A stretch of 64,000 bases of DNA from Melitaea cinxia (taxonomy: Eukaryota > Arthropoda > Insecta > Lepidoptera > Nymphalidae), in assembly GCF_905220565.1 (NCBI RefSeq), contig NC_059414.1:13142001-13206000 (forward strand). Direction: 5' to 3'. The notes under the pieces are model-generated. The model was not told the origin of the DNA. It worked only from the letters and a program-made list of their open reading frames with translations, and ran no database searches. The position numbers and the translations under genes are program-made. Shown here one piece after another: positions 11,269 to 22,500 of this stretch; position 1 is the first letter of the stretch, and each line of letters opens with the position of its first letter.

Positions 11269-11437
11269 AAAAGAAGTCCCAAGACATGACTGGATGAAGG
11301 TGGTAGAAAAAACTAAAAAGATTATATTTGATAACTTTGACTGGGATATCCGTATAGATACTATGATTGACAATAATTTGATTATACACGTTAGTGAAGA
11401 TGACAGCGACTTCTCAAGCGAATTGAAAGTTTAAATT
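11269..11437 (+). pseudogene. orphan coding-like fragment, unrecognised
   Basis: An open stretch encodes about 55 residues with gene-like composition, including FDNFDWDIRIDTMIDNN and an acidic end (SEDDSDFSSE), then a stop. Upstream, a shifted frame continues with FEKGEDALK. I do not recognise it. It may be a decayed transposon or host exon. Confidence 0.35.
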
Positions 11438-11869
11438 GTTTGACATAGTCTTCATTGTTTCAGGCTTAAAACAATTCAGAAACATTCAGAAATTACGACT
11501 CAATTCAATTAATTGATTCATTAAAAATTAATTTACATTTTGAATATTTATTGAATATATTATTGAAATATAATTCCTATAAAAATAATAACATACAAAT
11601 CAAATTGAATAAATATGCATAATGAATGCAATAAATAACGTTACTAAAATTTTTTAATGTTATTTATTGTACATCATCATCATACAGTCATGACGAATTG
11701 ACAGGTGTCAGAAACAGATTCTTTGATCAGCCGGACTTTAACAGTTTTATTTTAATAATAGATATTAAATTTAATTCATTAACAAATATAAAAATTTTGG
11801 AACTTTTGATTTAAGGGGCTTAAATTTAGTTTGTCGTGGGTTTCAAGCGAAGAAGATGGCACCCTGGAA

Positions 11870-12185
11870 GTGGTTCCGTAGATACAAATATATATATATT
11901 GTTTTTTTATGTATGTTCGGAGATAACTTCGTCGTTTATGAACAGATTTTGATAATCCTTTTTTATGTTAGAAAGGAGATATCCCACGGGTGGTATCATG
12001 ATAAAGGAATCAGGATCTGATAATGAAATCCTAGAAAAATCGAGGGGCATCCTTGAAAATCGTAGTTCCGACTAATAAGTGCGTTTGTTAATTTTTTTTT
12101 CGTCAACTTACGTTGTATTACTTGTCTATGTAATTGAAGTGTATAATTGAAGTATATAAAAAAAAGAAGTCGGTTTTTTTCGTCA
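11870..12185 (-). repeat. GACTTC interspersed repeat, reverse partial copy
   Basis: Shares the blocks 'TTCGGAGATAACTTCGTCG', 'GAAATCCTAGAAAAATCGAG' and 'GAAGTCGGTTTTTTTCGTC' with the other copies. Confidence 0.7.
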
Positions 12186-12214
12186 ACACAAATATATTAT
12201 TAAAGCATTTATCT

Positions 12215-12842
12215 ATCTATATCTATATTATACATAAAAACGAAAGGTCACTCACTCATTACGAAATCTCTGAAACTATAACACCTACAAACTTGAAATT
12301 TGGCAGGTAGGCTCCTTATAGGATGTAGACATCCGCTAAGAACGGATTTTCCGAAACTTGACCCCTAAGGGTGTAAAACGGGGTTTGGAAGTTTGTATGC
12401 AAGTCCTATGTTTTTGAATTAAGAGAGTTGAAATTTAAAATGTATGCCGTATAGATGGTGAGAAGGTGTCCAAATAATGTATCTATAGAAAACAAATCCC
12501 TTTTGGGGTTACAATAGGGGATGGTATGTTGACTCACTAATCACAAAATTTCCGAAACGTATAACAGCTACAAACTTGAAATTTAGCAGGTAGGTTCCTT
12601 ATAGGGCGTAGAAGTCTGCTAAAAACGGATTTAATGAAACTCGACCCCTAAGGGGATAAAACGGGGGTTGGAAGTTTGTATGAAAGTCCTATGTTTTCGA
12701 AGTAAGCGACTTCAAGGGCTTCAAGAGGAAAATTTTCGGAACGGCTAAGCCGATTTTGATGAGAGTTTCACTGGAAGTTTGCCGGGAAAACTTTGTGACA
12801 CACTGCTTTCAACGTGGGCGAAGCCGCGGGCACAGCTAGTAT
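12215..12842 (+). repeat. interspersed repeat with internal duplication, RTE-like end
   Basis: Two diverged direct units of about 300 bp, each with 'AACTTGAAATTTGGCAGGTAGG' or its near match, a 'GACCCCTAAGGG' block and 'GGAAGTTTGTATG'. The element ends 'GAAGCCGCGGGCACAGCTAGTA', the ending of many lepidopteran LINE-derived repeats. Confidence 0.7.
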
Positions 12843-13504
12843 TATATATTATTTTGTTGATGAAATACAGAAGGTTATTACAAATAATACAGTCATTTGT
12901 GCCCTAGACATTTACTGAAAATGTATTAATTTGATATATTTTCTACTTAAAGACATGTCAACACATCTTGTGCATAATCTTACTTTAAAAAAAAACACCA
13001 GTGTCGCATATAGGTGAATGTACCTTAACCAAGAATTATTCAATAATATAATATTTGAGTACCTAATAATCATATAAAGATAACAAAAAAAAAATAATTC
13101 CTTGTAACCAGTAGTAATAAATTACAATCAGCATCATAAAATTCATATCTTCGTATTAGTGTTACTTAGCAAAACGACGAAAAAAGAATAAAAATAAACT
13201 GGACCGCAAAGAAAAAGGGTCGGTTAGAAAATCTTCTTTTATTTATTTTTTTGTTGGTCCAGAAGAAATCCCTAACGGATGCCGCCAGCCCGGGAAAGCT
13301 GGAGGGTATGCCCGAAAAAAATCAAAAGTCAAATACACGTTTATGAATTTAGTATCAAAAAAATCAAATTAATTTTAATTTATAAAATGACGATTCATAA
13401 TTTTTTTTTGAAACATACCGAAGATTGGGCAACTTAATTCCTGTGTTAAGGTACATGTGATTGAGATGGATATACAATGAGTATACATACATACATACAT
13501 ACAT
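12843..13504. other. unassigned DNA
   Basis: No gene seen. A GC-richer patch at about 13260-13310 and a short ACAT run at 13490-13505 are the only local features. Confidence 0.4.
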
Positions 13505-13775
13505 ATACTGCAAATATATATATTATTTGTGTTCGCAGATAAATTCATCGTTTATGAACCGATTTTGATGACTATTTCTGTGTTTGAAGGGAGATATCCC
13601 AAGGATGATAGTATGATAAGGAAACCAGGATCTGATAATGGCATCCCAGAGAAATCGAGCAAACCCGAAAATTGTTCGAAAATATTTGTACGTTTAATTA
13701 TTGTCGATGTAATTGAAGTCGTTTTTTTTGTTTGCTTGCAAACACAATTATATTTATTTAAGTAGATTTCACATC
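13505..13775 (-). repeat. GACTTC interspersed repeat, reverse copy
   Basis: Shares 'ATGAACCGATTTTGATGA', 'AAACCAGGATCTGATAATGG', and the terminal 'TTTGCTTGCAAACACAAT' with the long copies. The open frame at 13529-13765 is non-coding. Confidence 0.7.
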
Positions 13776-13840
13776 AGATCACTTCCGATTAATAGCGCAT
13801 GAAGGTACATTACGTTCTCGTGATATCAATATTTAAAATC

Positions 13841-14003
13841 ATATCGATGCCTAACAGCCAAAAAGGGTTAAGCGACATTTTTTGAGAAACTGAGTTATAT
13901 ATATAGTTAGAATCGAATACAACTATATATATAAACTATATATATAACTCAGTTTCTCAAAAAATGTCGCTTAACCCTTTTTGGCTGTAAGGCATCGATA
14001 TAT
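13841..14003. repeat. foldback (hairpin) element
   Basis: Left arm from 13841 and right arm to 14003 are near-perfect inverted copies of about 66 bp, containing GGGTTAAGCGACATTTTTTG and a TATATA stretch, with a loop of about 25-30 bp. It looks like a small foldback MITE. No clear target duplication seen. Confidence 0.8.
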
Positions 14004-14519
14004 AACTGAATATTGTCTTTAGTATCAGTCAGATAAAAACCAAAGTTGGTGCGCATTCAATTATGAGTTTTAGCAATTTTAAAAAGTGTTTCATCAAATA
14101 AAGCTTAATTGTCAACATTCACAATGTATTTTGTGTGTCATAAAGATTTATGGAAAATCAAATTATAATTCTAATAAAAAATGACACACAATCCCATCAG
14201 TAAATAAAATAATTTAAATATTCTAGTATCAGAGCCAGACCCAGACGCCATAGACTCAGCTTATTTTCTCATGGACAAAATATATACAATACTACTATTT
14301 ATAACTACTACCATTAGTATTAGTGTTTACAGTGAACGTTTTTATACCTGCTACCTTAAGCCGATTCTCGGCTATCATGACCTAGAAGTTGGTAAAATGT
14401 ACAGTTTTTTACATATTTGTCTATTGACGAATGAATCTTAGAAAATATATGTTACACTTTAAATGTTGAAATGAAATAACATATCCTGTGTACAGTTTGA
14501 GCCTTTGTTTTTCTATAAT

Positions 14520-14820
14520 ATCATCATCATCATCATCGTTTCAGTTTATTGCAGTCCACTGCTGGACATAGGCCTCCACAAGCTCGCGCCAAAAATAGTG
14601 TGAACTCATGTGTGCTGCCCATAGCCACCACGCTAGGCAGGCGGATTAGAGACCGCAGGGCTGGCCTTGTTACACCGATGACGTTGCTGCCCGTCTTCGG
14701 CCTGGGTATTTCAAAGCCAGCAGTTGAATGGTTATTCCGCCATTGGTCGGCTTTATTAGTTCCAAGGTGGTAATGGAACTATGTTATCCCTTAGTTGCCT
14801 CTTACGACACCCACGGAAAG
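14520..14820 (-). mobile_element. SINE-like element A, reverse copy
   Basis: Starts with an ATC run (the tail read backwards), then the complement of the RTE-type end (CCACTGCTGGACATAGGCC), then the family body with CTTACGACACCCACGG. The far end is truncated compared with 17998-18326 and 48204-48529. A further body fragment is at about 14938-15002. Confidence 0.8.
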
Positions 14821-15259
14821 AAAGGGTTTTTGTATGTCAAACTTAATAAATAATTAAGATTTTAATTAGTGTAGACCTAGACGTAAACGGGGTTACGATG
14901 TAATGGGAGAATACTAATAAAACTGATGTTTAAATGGGAAAGTTCCAAGGCAGTGGTAGTGGAACCGTGTTATCCCTTAGTCGCCTCTTACGACACCAAC
15001 TCTTCTTTCTTCTACTTTCTATAATATATAGGGAACTATTTTAAAACACTTTGTTGTACCAAATTTTAGCTTCGTATGACTAATAGCTTTCCAAATTTTG
15101 TAAATATTTCAGGAAAAAATTAGAAACTAAACTTGCCATTTAGGTATATACATGTAAAAGCAGTTGATTTGAGGATTTTTTTTTTGACAGTAGGAATACA
15201 AAAAATCTTCAGAAATGTACACAGCTTCTACCCTGGATCACTGTAAGATGGAGGAAAAA

Positions 15260-16141
15260 AAAAATAATAATAATAATAATAACTTGCTCTTATGTACGGT
15301 CTCCTGGAACAGAGGATGCCGTATTACCAATACTCACCGGTGCCAGTACTCGAACGCGACGGAGTCCGGCTCTACTGGGACCTGCCTATCGCCACAGACA
15401 GGACGATACTGGCGAACAAGCCTAATATCGTGGTGATGGACAGGGCACGGTCGAGGATATTTTTAGTGGACATCACCGTCCCGCATGACGAGAACCTCGT
15501 GAAAGCCGAGACTGAGAAAAAACGTAAATATCTGGATCTGGCGCACGAGATTGTCGACATGTGGGGTGTGGGGTCTGCTGAAATAATCCCTATCGTAATA
15601 TCTGCCAATGGTTTGATCCCGGTTAGCCTCGCTCACCATCTGAGGCAACTGGGGATCCGGGACGGTTCGCTCGCAGCCAGGATGCAGAAGGCGGTGTTAC
15701 TTGACTCGGCTAGGATTGTCCGCCGGTTTCTCAGCCTACAGCCCTAACCCCCGGCCGTTTGATCTCCCTGCCGGGGCGTATTCCTCCACCCGCTTATATT
15801 TATATATGTAAGTATAAGTAAATTTACTATATAATTATATAAGTAGTTAGTATAATATATGTATGTATTATGTATTGGGCGGGCGGAGTGACATTCAGTA
15901 TGATAATAATAATATATAATATATAGTAATTAACATATATATAAGTAAATTTAGTATAACTTTAAATTTTTGGTCGGTGGACTCACGTAGGATTAGAGAT
16001 ACTAAGTCTAGTTTAATTAGTCCTCTAAGTTGCATGTGTAAGTACCAAGTTATCGAAACTAACAAATTAATATTGGAATAATAAAAGCACGGGCATTATG
16101 AGCCCGTGGATATATATTGTTATATAAGAAAAAAAAAAAAA
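15260..16141 (+). mobile_element. 5'-truncated LINE 3' end with endonuclease-like domain
   Basis: A TAA run (15264-15283) precedes an open coding end (15292-15747), a 3' UTR of about 380 bp and an A tail at about 16127-16141. This is the layout of a 5'-truncated non-LTR retrotransposon. Confidence 0.7.
15292..15747 (+). CDS. retrotransposon polyprotein C-terminus, restriction-like endonuclease type
   Basis: 151 codons, open to a stop. The stretch KPNIVVMDRARSRIFLVDI fits the (K/R)PD...D signature of the restriction-like endonuclease found at the C-terminus of R2/R4-type non-LTR elements, but with Asn in place of the first Asp. The following VPHDENLVKAETEKKRKYLD and PIVISANGLIP segments are typical of this insect transposon-derived protein group. 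No reverse transcriptase is left upstream, so it is the tail of a truncated element, not a host gene. The exact clade is inference. Confidence 0.6.
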   Translation: MYGLLEQRMPYYQYSPVPVLERDGVRLYWDLPIATDRTILANKPNIVVMDRARSRIFLVDITVPHDENLVKAETEKKRKYLDLAHEIVDMWGVGSAEIIPIVISANGLIPVSLAHHLRQLGIRDGSLAARMQKAVLLDSARIVRRFLSLQP

Positions 16142-16545
16142 AGTAGTTGATTTTGTTTATTGTGTAAGTACTAAAGGTGACTTTTTAATTTAGTTAAATT
16201 TAATATTTTCATTACAGAATTTACCCCTTCATTAAAAATTGAGAGTTACCTGGGTTTCATTTAAGACTTTTTCTCTGTTCTGTTACCTGTGAGACTTCCA
16301 CAAGGATCAAGTTTATGACAATTTATGTTTATATTTGTATTACAACATGTATTACTAAGAGTATAACGAACCGTTTTTGAAACTTAGTTTTGAAGCAAAA
16401 TCTTATCTGTTTTTTCGGATTTAGTCGTAAGTAACTATAAAGTAACTATAACTTAGGCTAATTTAAACAACGTCTCTGAAAATGAGCTATCAAAAACGAA
16501 AGTAAATTAAAAGACAAAAAAAAAACTAGATAGTCAAATTATACG

Positions 16546-16551
16546 TTTATT
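16546..16551 (-). terminator. polyadenylation signal of the trypsin gene
   Basis: AATAAA on the minus strand 11 nt past the stop codon. Very short 3' UTRs are common in insect trypsin genes. Confidence 0.65.
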
Positions 16552-16561
16552 TTGAGTGAAA

Positions 16562-19500
16562 TTACACGGCAATAGAGACGATCCAGTCAGTGTAAGAAGC
16601 AACACTAGTGCTAATTCCTGGATAGCGGGCATGAGCGCAACCATAACCCCAAGAAACAACTCCAATTAGGATATCGCCGTAGTACAAAGGACCGCCTGAG
16701 TCACCTTGGCAGGCATCTCGACCACCGACGTCTAAGAGACCAGCGCATATCATATTCTCAGTCACAATTAATCTTGGACCAAGCTGTGCATAACGGTCAG
16801 CGCATAGTCTATTATTGACTGTATAGATTTGCACATCTCGTAGAACGTTGGAAGCGAAACCTCCTTGCTGTAGACAGAAAAACAAAAATATTATTATTGA
16901 AATTAATTGTAACATATGTATGAGATTATGTAATTTTACTAGTTTAATCAATGTATCTCAACCGGAAATTTTCACTTGTCCCGAATGCACTAACGAAAGG
17001 TTATTTAGAGGTCGCAAATACTTACAAATTCACACCACCCTTTGCCACAGCGATCCATTACCTATTTTTACCGATACTTCATCAACCGTAACCAATGATA
17101 ATAATTTGGTTCCAATTTATAAATGTCACCAAAATATCCCCCTTGTTAAACGAATTCCTTGACGAGCGAGGATACCTCTAGCTAGATCTTTATCAACTGT
17201 GATTAACAAATGTATTTCGAACACTGATTCGGCCTGACAAAATCTTTCTTTGTTTGCCTATCAATAATCACCCCCTCTGTTCCCGTGGGTGTCGTAAGAG
17301 GCGACTAAGAGATAACACAGTTCCGCTACCACCTTGGAACTTAAAAAGCCGACCGGTGGCGGGATAACAATCCAACTGCTGGCTTTGAAATACACAGGTC
17401 GTAGACGGGCAGCAGCGTCTTCGGTGCGATAAAGCCAGCCCTGCGGTCACCAACCCGCCTGCCCAGCGTGGTGACTATGGGTAAAACACATGAGTTCATG
17501 CTATTTTTGGCGTAAACTTGTGGAGGCCTATGTCCACCAGTGGACTGTGATAGGCTGTAATGATGATGATGATGATCCGGTCCCAAATCCACCGTCCTTA
17601 CTCCCAAGTCCACCTATTTCCTATAATGTTTTACAGGCTAATGATGAAGATACCTATGCTGCAATTATGTCGTTCACAAGTGGGTCTGCTAGCGGTATAG
17701 ACGGCATCACACTACAACATCTTAAAGATCTTTTGAGTGTCTCAGCCGGTTACGCTAGCAGAGGTCCATTGAATGACATAACCAAACTTTGTAATTTCAT
17801 GTCATCTGACAGTCAATGATGATGATGATGATGACAGTCAGTCAGTCAACCAGTTCAGCCTATTGCAGTTCGCTGCTGGACATAGGCCTCCCCAAGTTCG
17901 CACCAGACAAATATACAATACACAAATTGAAAAATAGCTGAAAATCTCACTTAAGCAAGTGCCAGTATACTTGATCAAAAGCTAGTATAATAAGTTTCAT
18001 CATTACAGCCTATACAGTCCACTGCTGGACATAGGCCTCCATAAGTTTACGCCAAAAATAACGTAAACTCATGTGTTTTGCCCATAGTCACCACGCTGGG
18101 CAGGCGGGTCGGTGACTGCAGGGCTGTTTTTGGCGCACCGAAGACGCTGCTGCCTGTCTTCGGCCTGTGTATTTCAAAGCCAGCGGTTGGATGGTTATCC
18201 CATCACCAGTCGGCTTTTTAAGTTCCAAGGTGGTAGTGGAACTGTGTTATCCCTTAGTCGCCTCTTACGACACCCACGGGAAGAGAGGGGATGGCTATAT
18301 TCTTTAGTACCGTAGCCACACAGTACAATAAGTTTATTCGCAAAAAATTACTCCTTTCTTTTTGGATACAATCATATCAATCAATCAGCAATCAGCTGAG
18401 CATATTGCAGTCCACTGCTGGACATAGAATTCCCCAAGTTTGCGCCAGACATCCCAGTTTTCCGCAACGGGCTGGAGGACATCCCACACTGCATTTGCCA
18501 AGATGCGATCTCAACTCCAGGACCCGTCTGCTGCAAAGGTCATCGGTCCTGCGACACAGATGACCAGCCCACTGCTACTTCAACTTGCTAATTCTGTGGG
18601 CTATGTCGGCTACTTTCGTTCTCTCGCGGATGGATAGTCTCATTTCTGATCCTATCTTTGAGTGAAACTCCAAGCATAGCCAGTTTCATTGCACGTTGAG
18701 CGACTTTAAGCTTGTGGACCAGTCCCTTCGTCAGTGTCCACGTCTCGACTTCGTATGTTAACACAGCCAGGACGCATTGCTCGAAGACTTTTGTCTTCAA
18801 GTATTGCGGAATCTTTGAAGTGAAGACTCGAGGAAGCTTGCCAAACGATGTTATTATGATATGATTTTTATCTGACAAGGTATCTTCATCTTTTTTGTCT
18901 TATATTTACGTCATAGACTATGTGCCTTTAACAAAAAAGACGATAGCATCCGTCTAATTGCTATTGGGGGCACATTTCGCCCTCTGGCGTCTAAATTGGA
19001 ATGTAGACACATATTCTTCATCCTAAAAACAAAATTTCAATCAGCAGCAGTTCACGCGGCTCGTACTTTTTTAAAAAGTGATGAGTCTGAAGTTCTGCTG
19101 TAAGTTGACCTAATTAATGCTTTTAATTTTTTACTCAGAGGAACATTGTTTAACGAAGTCTCATCGCATCTTCCTGAAATTTACCCTTATGTTTGGCAAA
19201 GTTACAGTTCACCATCTAAACTACTTTTTTGACGAAAATACTAATTTTTTCTAGATGATGGAATATACAGGAGGTAAAGAATACGATGTCGTTGAAGATC
19301 TATTTAAAATTAAAAACTAGTTTGATAAAATTGGTCTTATATCACTTTCAAAAATTAAATTGGCAATGAAACTATCTAATAAAATTGCACCTAACTTAAT
19401 AAATATAAATAATATATATACTTAATATAACTACTGCCTCCACTGGATTCAACAGGGGAAATGCTGCCAGCATTCCACGCGGACATGATTTGTTCTATAA

Positions 19501-22500
19501 CTGTATCTAAATATTTAGTTTATAAGTTGTAATTTGTAAATATGTATGATGAAGACGTAGAAGAAATGTACTTTATTGTGCATATTACAAGCTTACATAA
19601 ATAGGTATCTTTAAAAATAAAACTTATAAAATAATATTATGCACAAAGGCGATCTTATCGCTAGGTAAGCGATTTCTTCCAGACAACCTTGGGGTAGAGG
19701 AGAATTTGAAACAAAACAGAGTAGGGCTATCAAAAAGTCAAAACAAAAATTAAAACAATAAAAATAAATAAATACATAAATAAATATATACCTATTACGT
19801 ATGATGTTATTATACGATTTAATTTGATTTAAATATATGTGTAATTAATAATGATTTTGCAAAACACCGCGCTTATAACAAATACCCACTACATGAGCTA
19901 CTTTGAGCTAAATATTGGCTATGTAAATTAAAAGTTTAGTAATAAATATAATAAATATCCTTCTCCTACACAGAAAAGAGGCCTTTGCCCATCAGTAGGA
20001 TATTAAAGACTGTATTGTGAATTGTAAAAATAAATATATAAACACCTCAAACTCAATGACTATAGAAGGAATAGAAAAGCCATTAAGAATATTTCCTCAC
20101 CGTCGTGGTACCCCAACCCGCATGCACAACTGGAAGATTATCCGGAATTGTTGAATTTTGGGCGACAATAGTTGTGGGTTGGATAACAGGAGTGTACACA
20201 AGCGGAGTCACTAGCCTGACTACACTTATGTCTGCATCCATATTGTTAGATCCATAGCTTGGGTGATTGTAAACAGCCTCTACGTAGGAAATAACACCAC
20301 CAGTGTTGCGATTAGTTGAACCAGCTCTAATGCGGCGCAAACTTGGTTGGAAGGAACTAAAAAATTAATACCTTGATTACAATACGCTCAAATATCCGAA
20401 AATTATTTATCGTTGTGTCCATGTGTTATAAGTATTCTTTGACGGTTAGCAGGAAAGTGGACATAAGGTGCCAATCAAACCACCAATTGCAAATTCATGC
20501 GACGTTTCGATCCTTGATTGGATTGCATCTATAAAATACAAACATTGAAGAAAGTTGTACAACCAATTAATCCATAACAACAACACGTTTTTTTGTTTTG
20601 TCGTTGTTATGGATTAATTGGGTGTACAACTTTCTTCAATGTTTGTATTTTGTAGATGCCTGATGATGGTCCAATAAAGGATCGAAACGTCGCATGAATT
20701 TGCAATTGGTGGTTTGATTGGCACCTTATGTCCACTTTCCTGCTAACCGTCAAAGAATATCCGAAAATGTTACATGGCACAACATAATTATTTATTAACA
20801 ATAATTAAATAGCACGTTTTCTTTATAATAACAAAAAAACTAAATTGTTATTTGTATTTAAAATATGTTTAATGTTTATTAAACTGTTGTTATTTTTAAA
20901 AGGACAATTAATATAATTAAATAACCTGATTTGATATCAATCGAAAGTGACATTCATAGTCTAAGATCCGAACTAGAAATGACCTTCACCCATATGTTTA
21001 ATGGATAAAAATTACTTGATACCTAGTTTAAAAAAAACACTCGAACGAGTTGGCTGAAAATTTTCTGGCCAGTTTATATTAATTTCGCAAACCGCAACTC
21101 GACCCATATTTTAGCATTTAAACCTATAACATCGTATTCGCAATGAAACAGCGTTCATTTGATGCAAGATTTATATATCATAAGCTTGTTTATGACTGGC
21201 AACACAGTACAACCCAATGTTTGCATTTTCTACAGACCTCATAATGTCTGTTGATATTAAAGTTATTCCTTAAAGTAATCGGTGCAATGTTAAATGTAAC
21301 GAAATGTTTCAATTTTTAATTATTTGAAAACCGTTCCGAAAATATAAAATAATTTTTATCTATTAAAAATACGATTGAAGGTCGATTCCCAACGTCGATA
21401 GCCAACGTCTTTAAAAAAATAACGATGCCTAGTTCTATAATACTGTAAGAAATAAAGACGTCACTTACTTTCCAGCAAAACAATGAGCTGCAGATAGAAC
21501 GTATCTGGTATTGAGTATGCTAGCAGCACAACTTTGACCCCAGATAAGGGAAAATCGGTTCATGAAATCAACTTGAACTATAGACGGATAGTTTTCAATT
21601 GTGGTTGGTTGACCGCCAACGATACGATTCGGCCTGGCAGACGAAGACCCTTAAACGAACAAATTAGTTAAATTAGGAATAGGAACAGAAACCTAAGGTA
21701 ACAAGACGTGAATTCCGAGCTTTCATAATTTAATTATCGAAGATACCACAGTACACAAATAAGCTACTTTTAGATATGGGCTATTGATAATACAAAATTA
21801 CAATTATGCGATATAGATTTGGATAAGGCTTTTTTTTACGTTTTTTTCTTCTTCTTGTTCTTAGTAAATCTTCTTGCACTGTTTGCCTCGCTACATTAAA
21901 CACTTACTCATGACCATGGGTTGACTGGAAGAAATCTCTTTTAGAGATAAGTCCACCTTTGCCATAAACATTATTATTATGTTGTTTTTACATGTATTTT
22001 TTGAGTGCAATAAAGTATATATATCATTTAATTTTTCTTATTTTTTTTATAAATTTAAATTTCATTTGAAAATATGAATAGAGCACAGTATATACTACTA
22101 GTCGCGAACACAACACGTATGGCGAGCGAACAAATGCTTATTTAGTGCCTCGACTAATAATTGATCTACGGTCTGAATTGATTAAAAGTATCATCACAAA
22201 AGTAAACTTAAAAGTCACTTTTTGTATCATTTGTTCAGTCCCAGCTTGTTCCTAATAGAAGGGTGTGTAAATGTGTGATTACTTTATATCTGTAGTCTCA
22301 TTGGTTACAAAATAGAATAATCATAAACCTGCATGTTTTTTTATGCTATTTATGACAAAAAGTTACACTATTGTTTATTTGATAAATATTTTTTTTAAAG
22401 TAATTTGTTTAGGAGCTAATGATCAACCACACAACGATTATAAGTTTGATTAGTTGACTTAGTTCTTGCAGATAATCACAGATGGCTCTGATTCATTCAC

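Larger units (their letters stand above)
16945..19545 (+). pseudogene. LINE broken by nested insertions
   Basis: Pieces of one non-LTR element lie collinear on the plus strand, inside intron 3 of the trypsin. 16945-17267 encodes an N-terminal zinc-finger-like segment (CPECTNERLF...H...H). 17576-17815 encodes a pre-RT segment (GSASGIDGITLQHLKDL). 18925-19230 encodes reverse transcriptase, with IRLIAIGGTFRPLASKL and the motif-A region VDLINAFNFLLRGTL, in one frame with two stops. 19430-19545 matches the complement of 53930-54110 and looks like the 3' end. Between the pieces sit SINE-like copies and RTE fragments. Confidence 0.7.

Noticed and set aside
17490..17819. 109-codon plus-strand open frame as a gene
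   Set aside because: It runs from a SINE-like tail across the junction into a LINE fragment, so it is a chance fusion.
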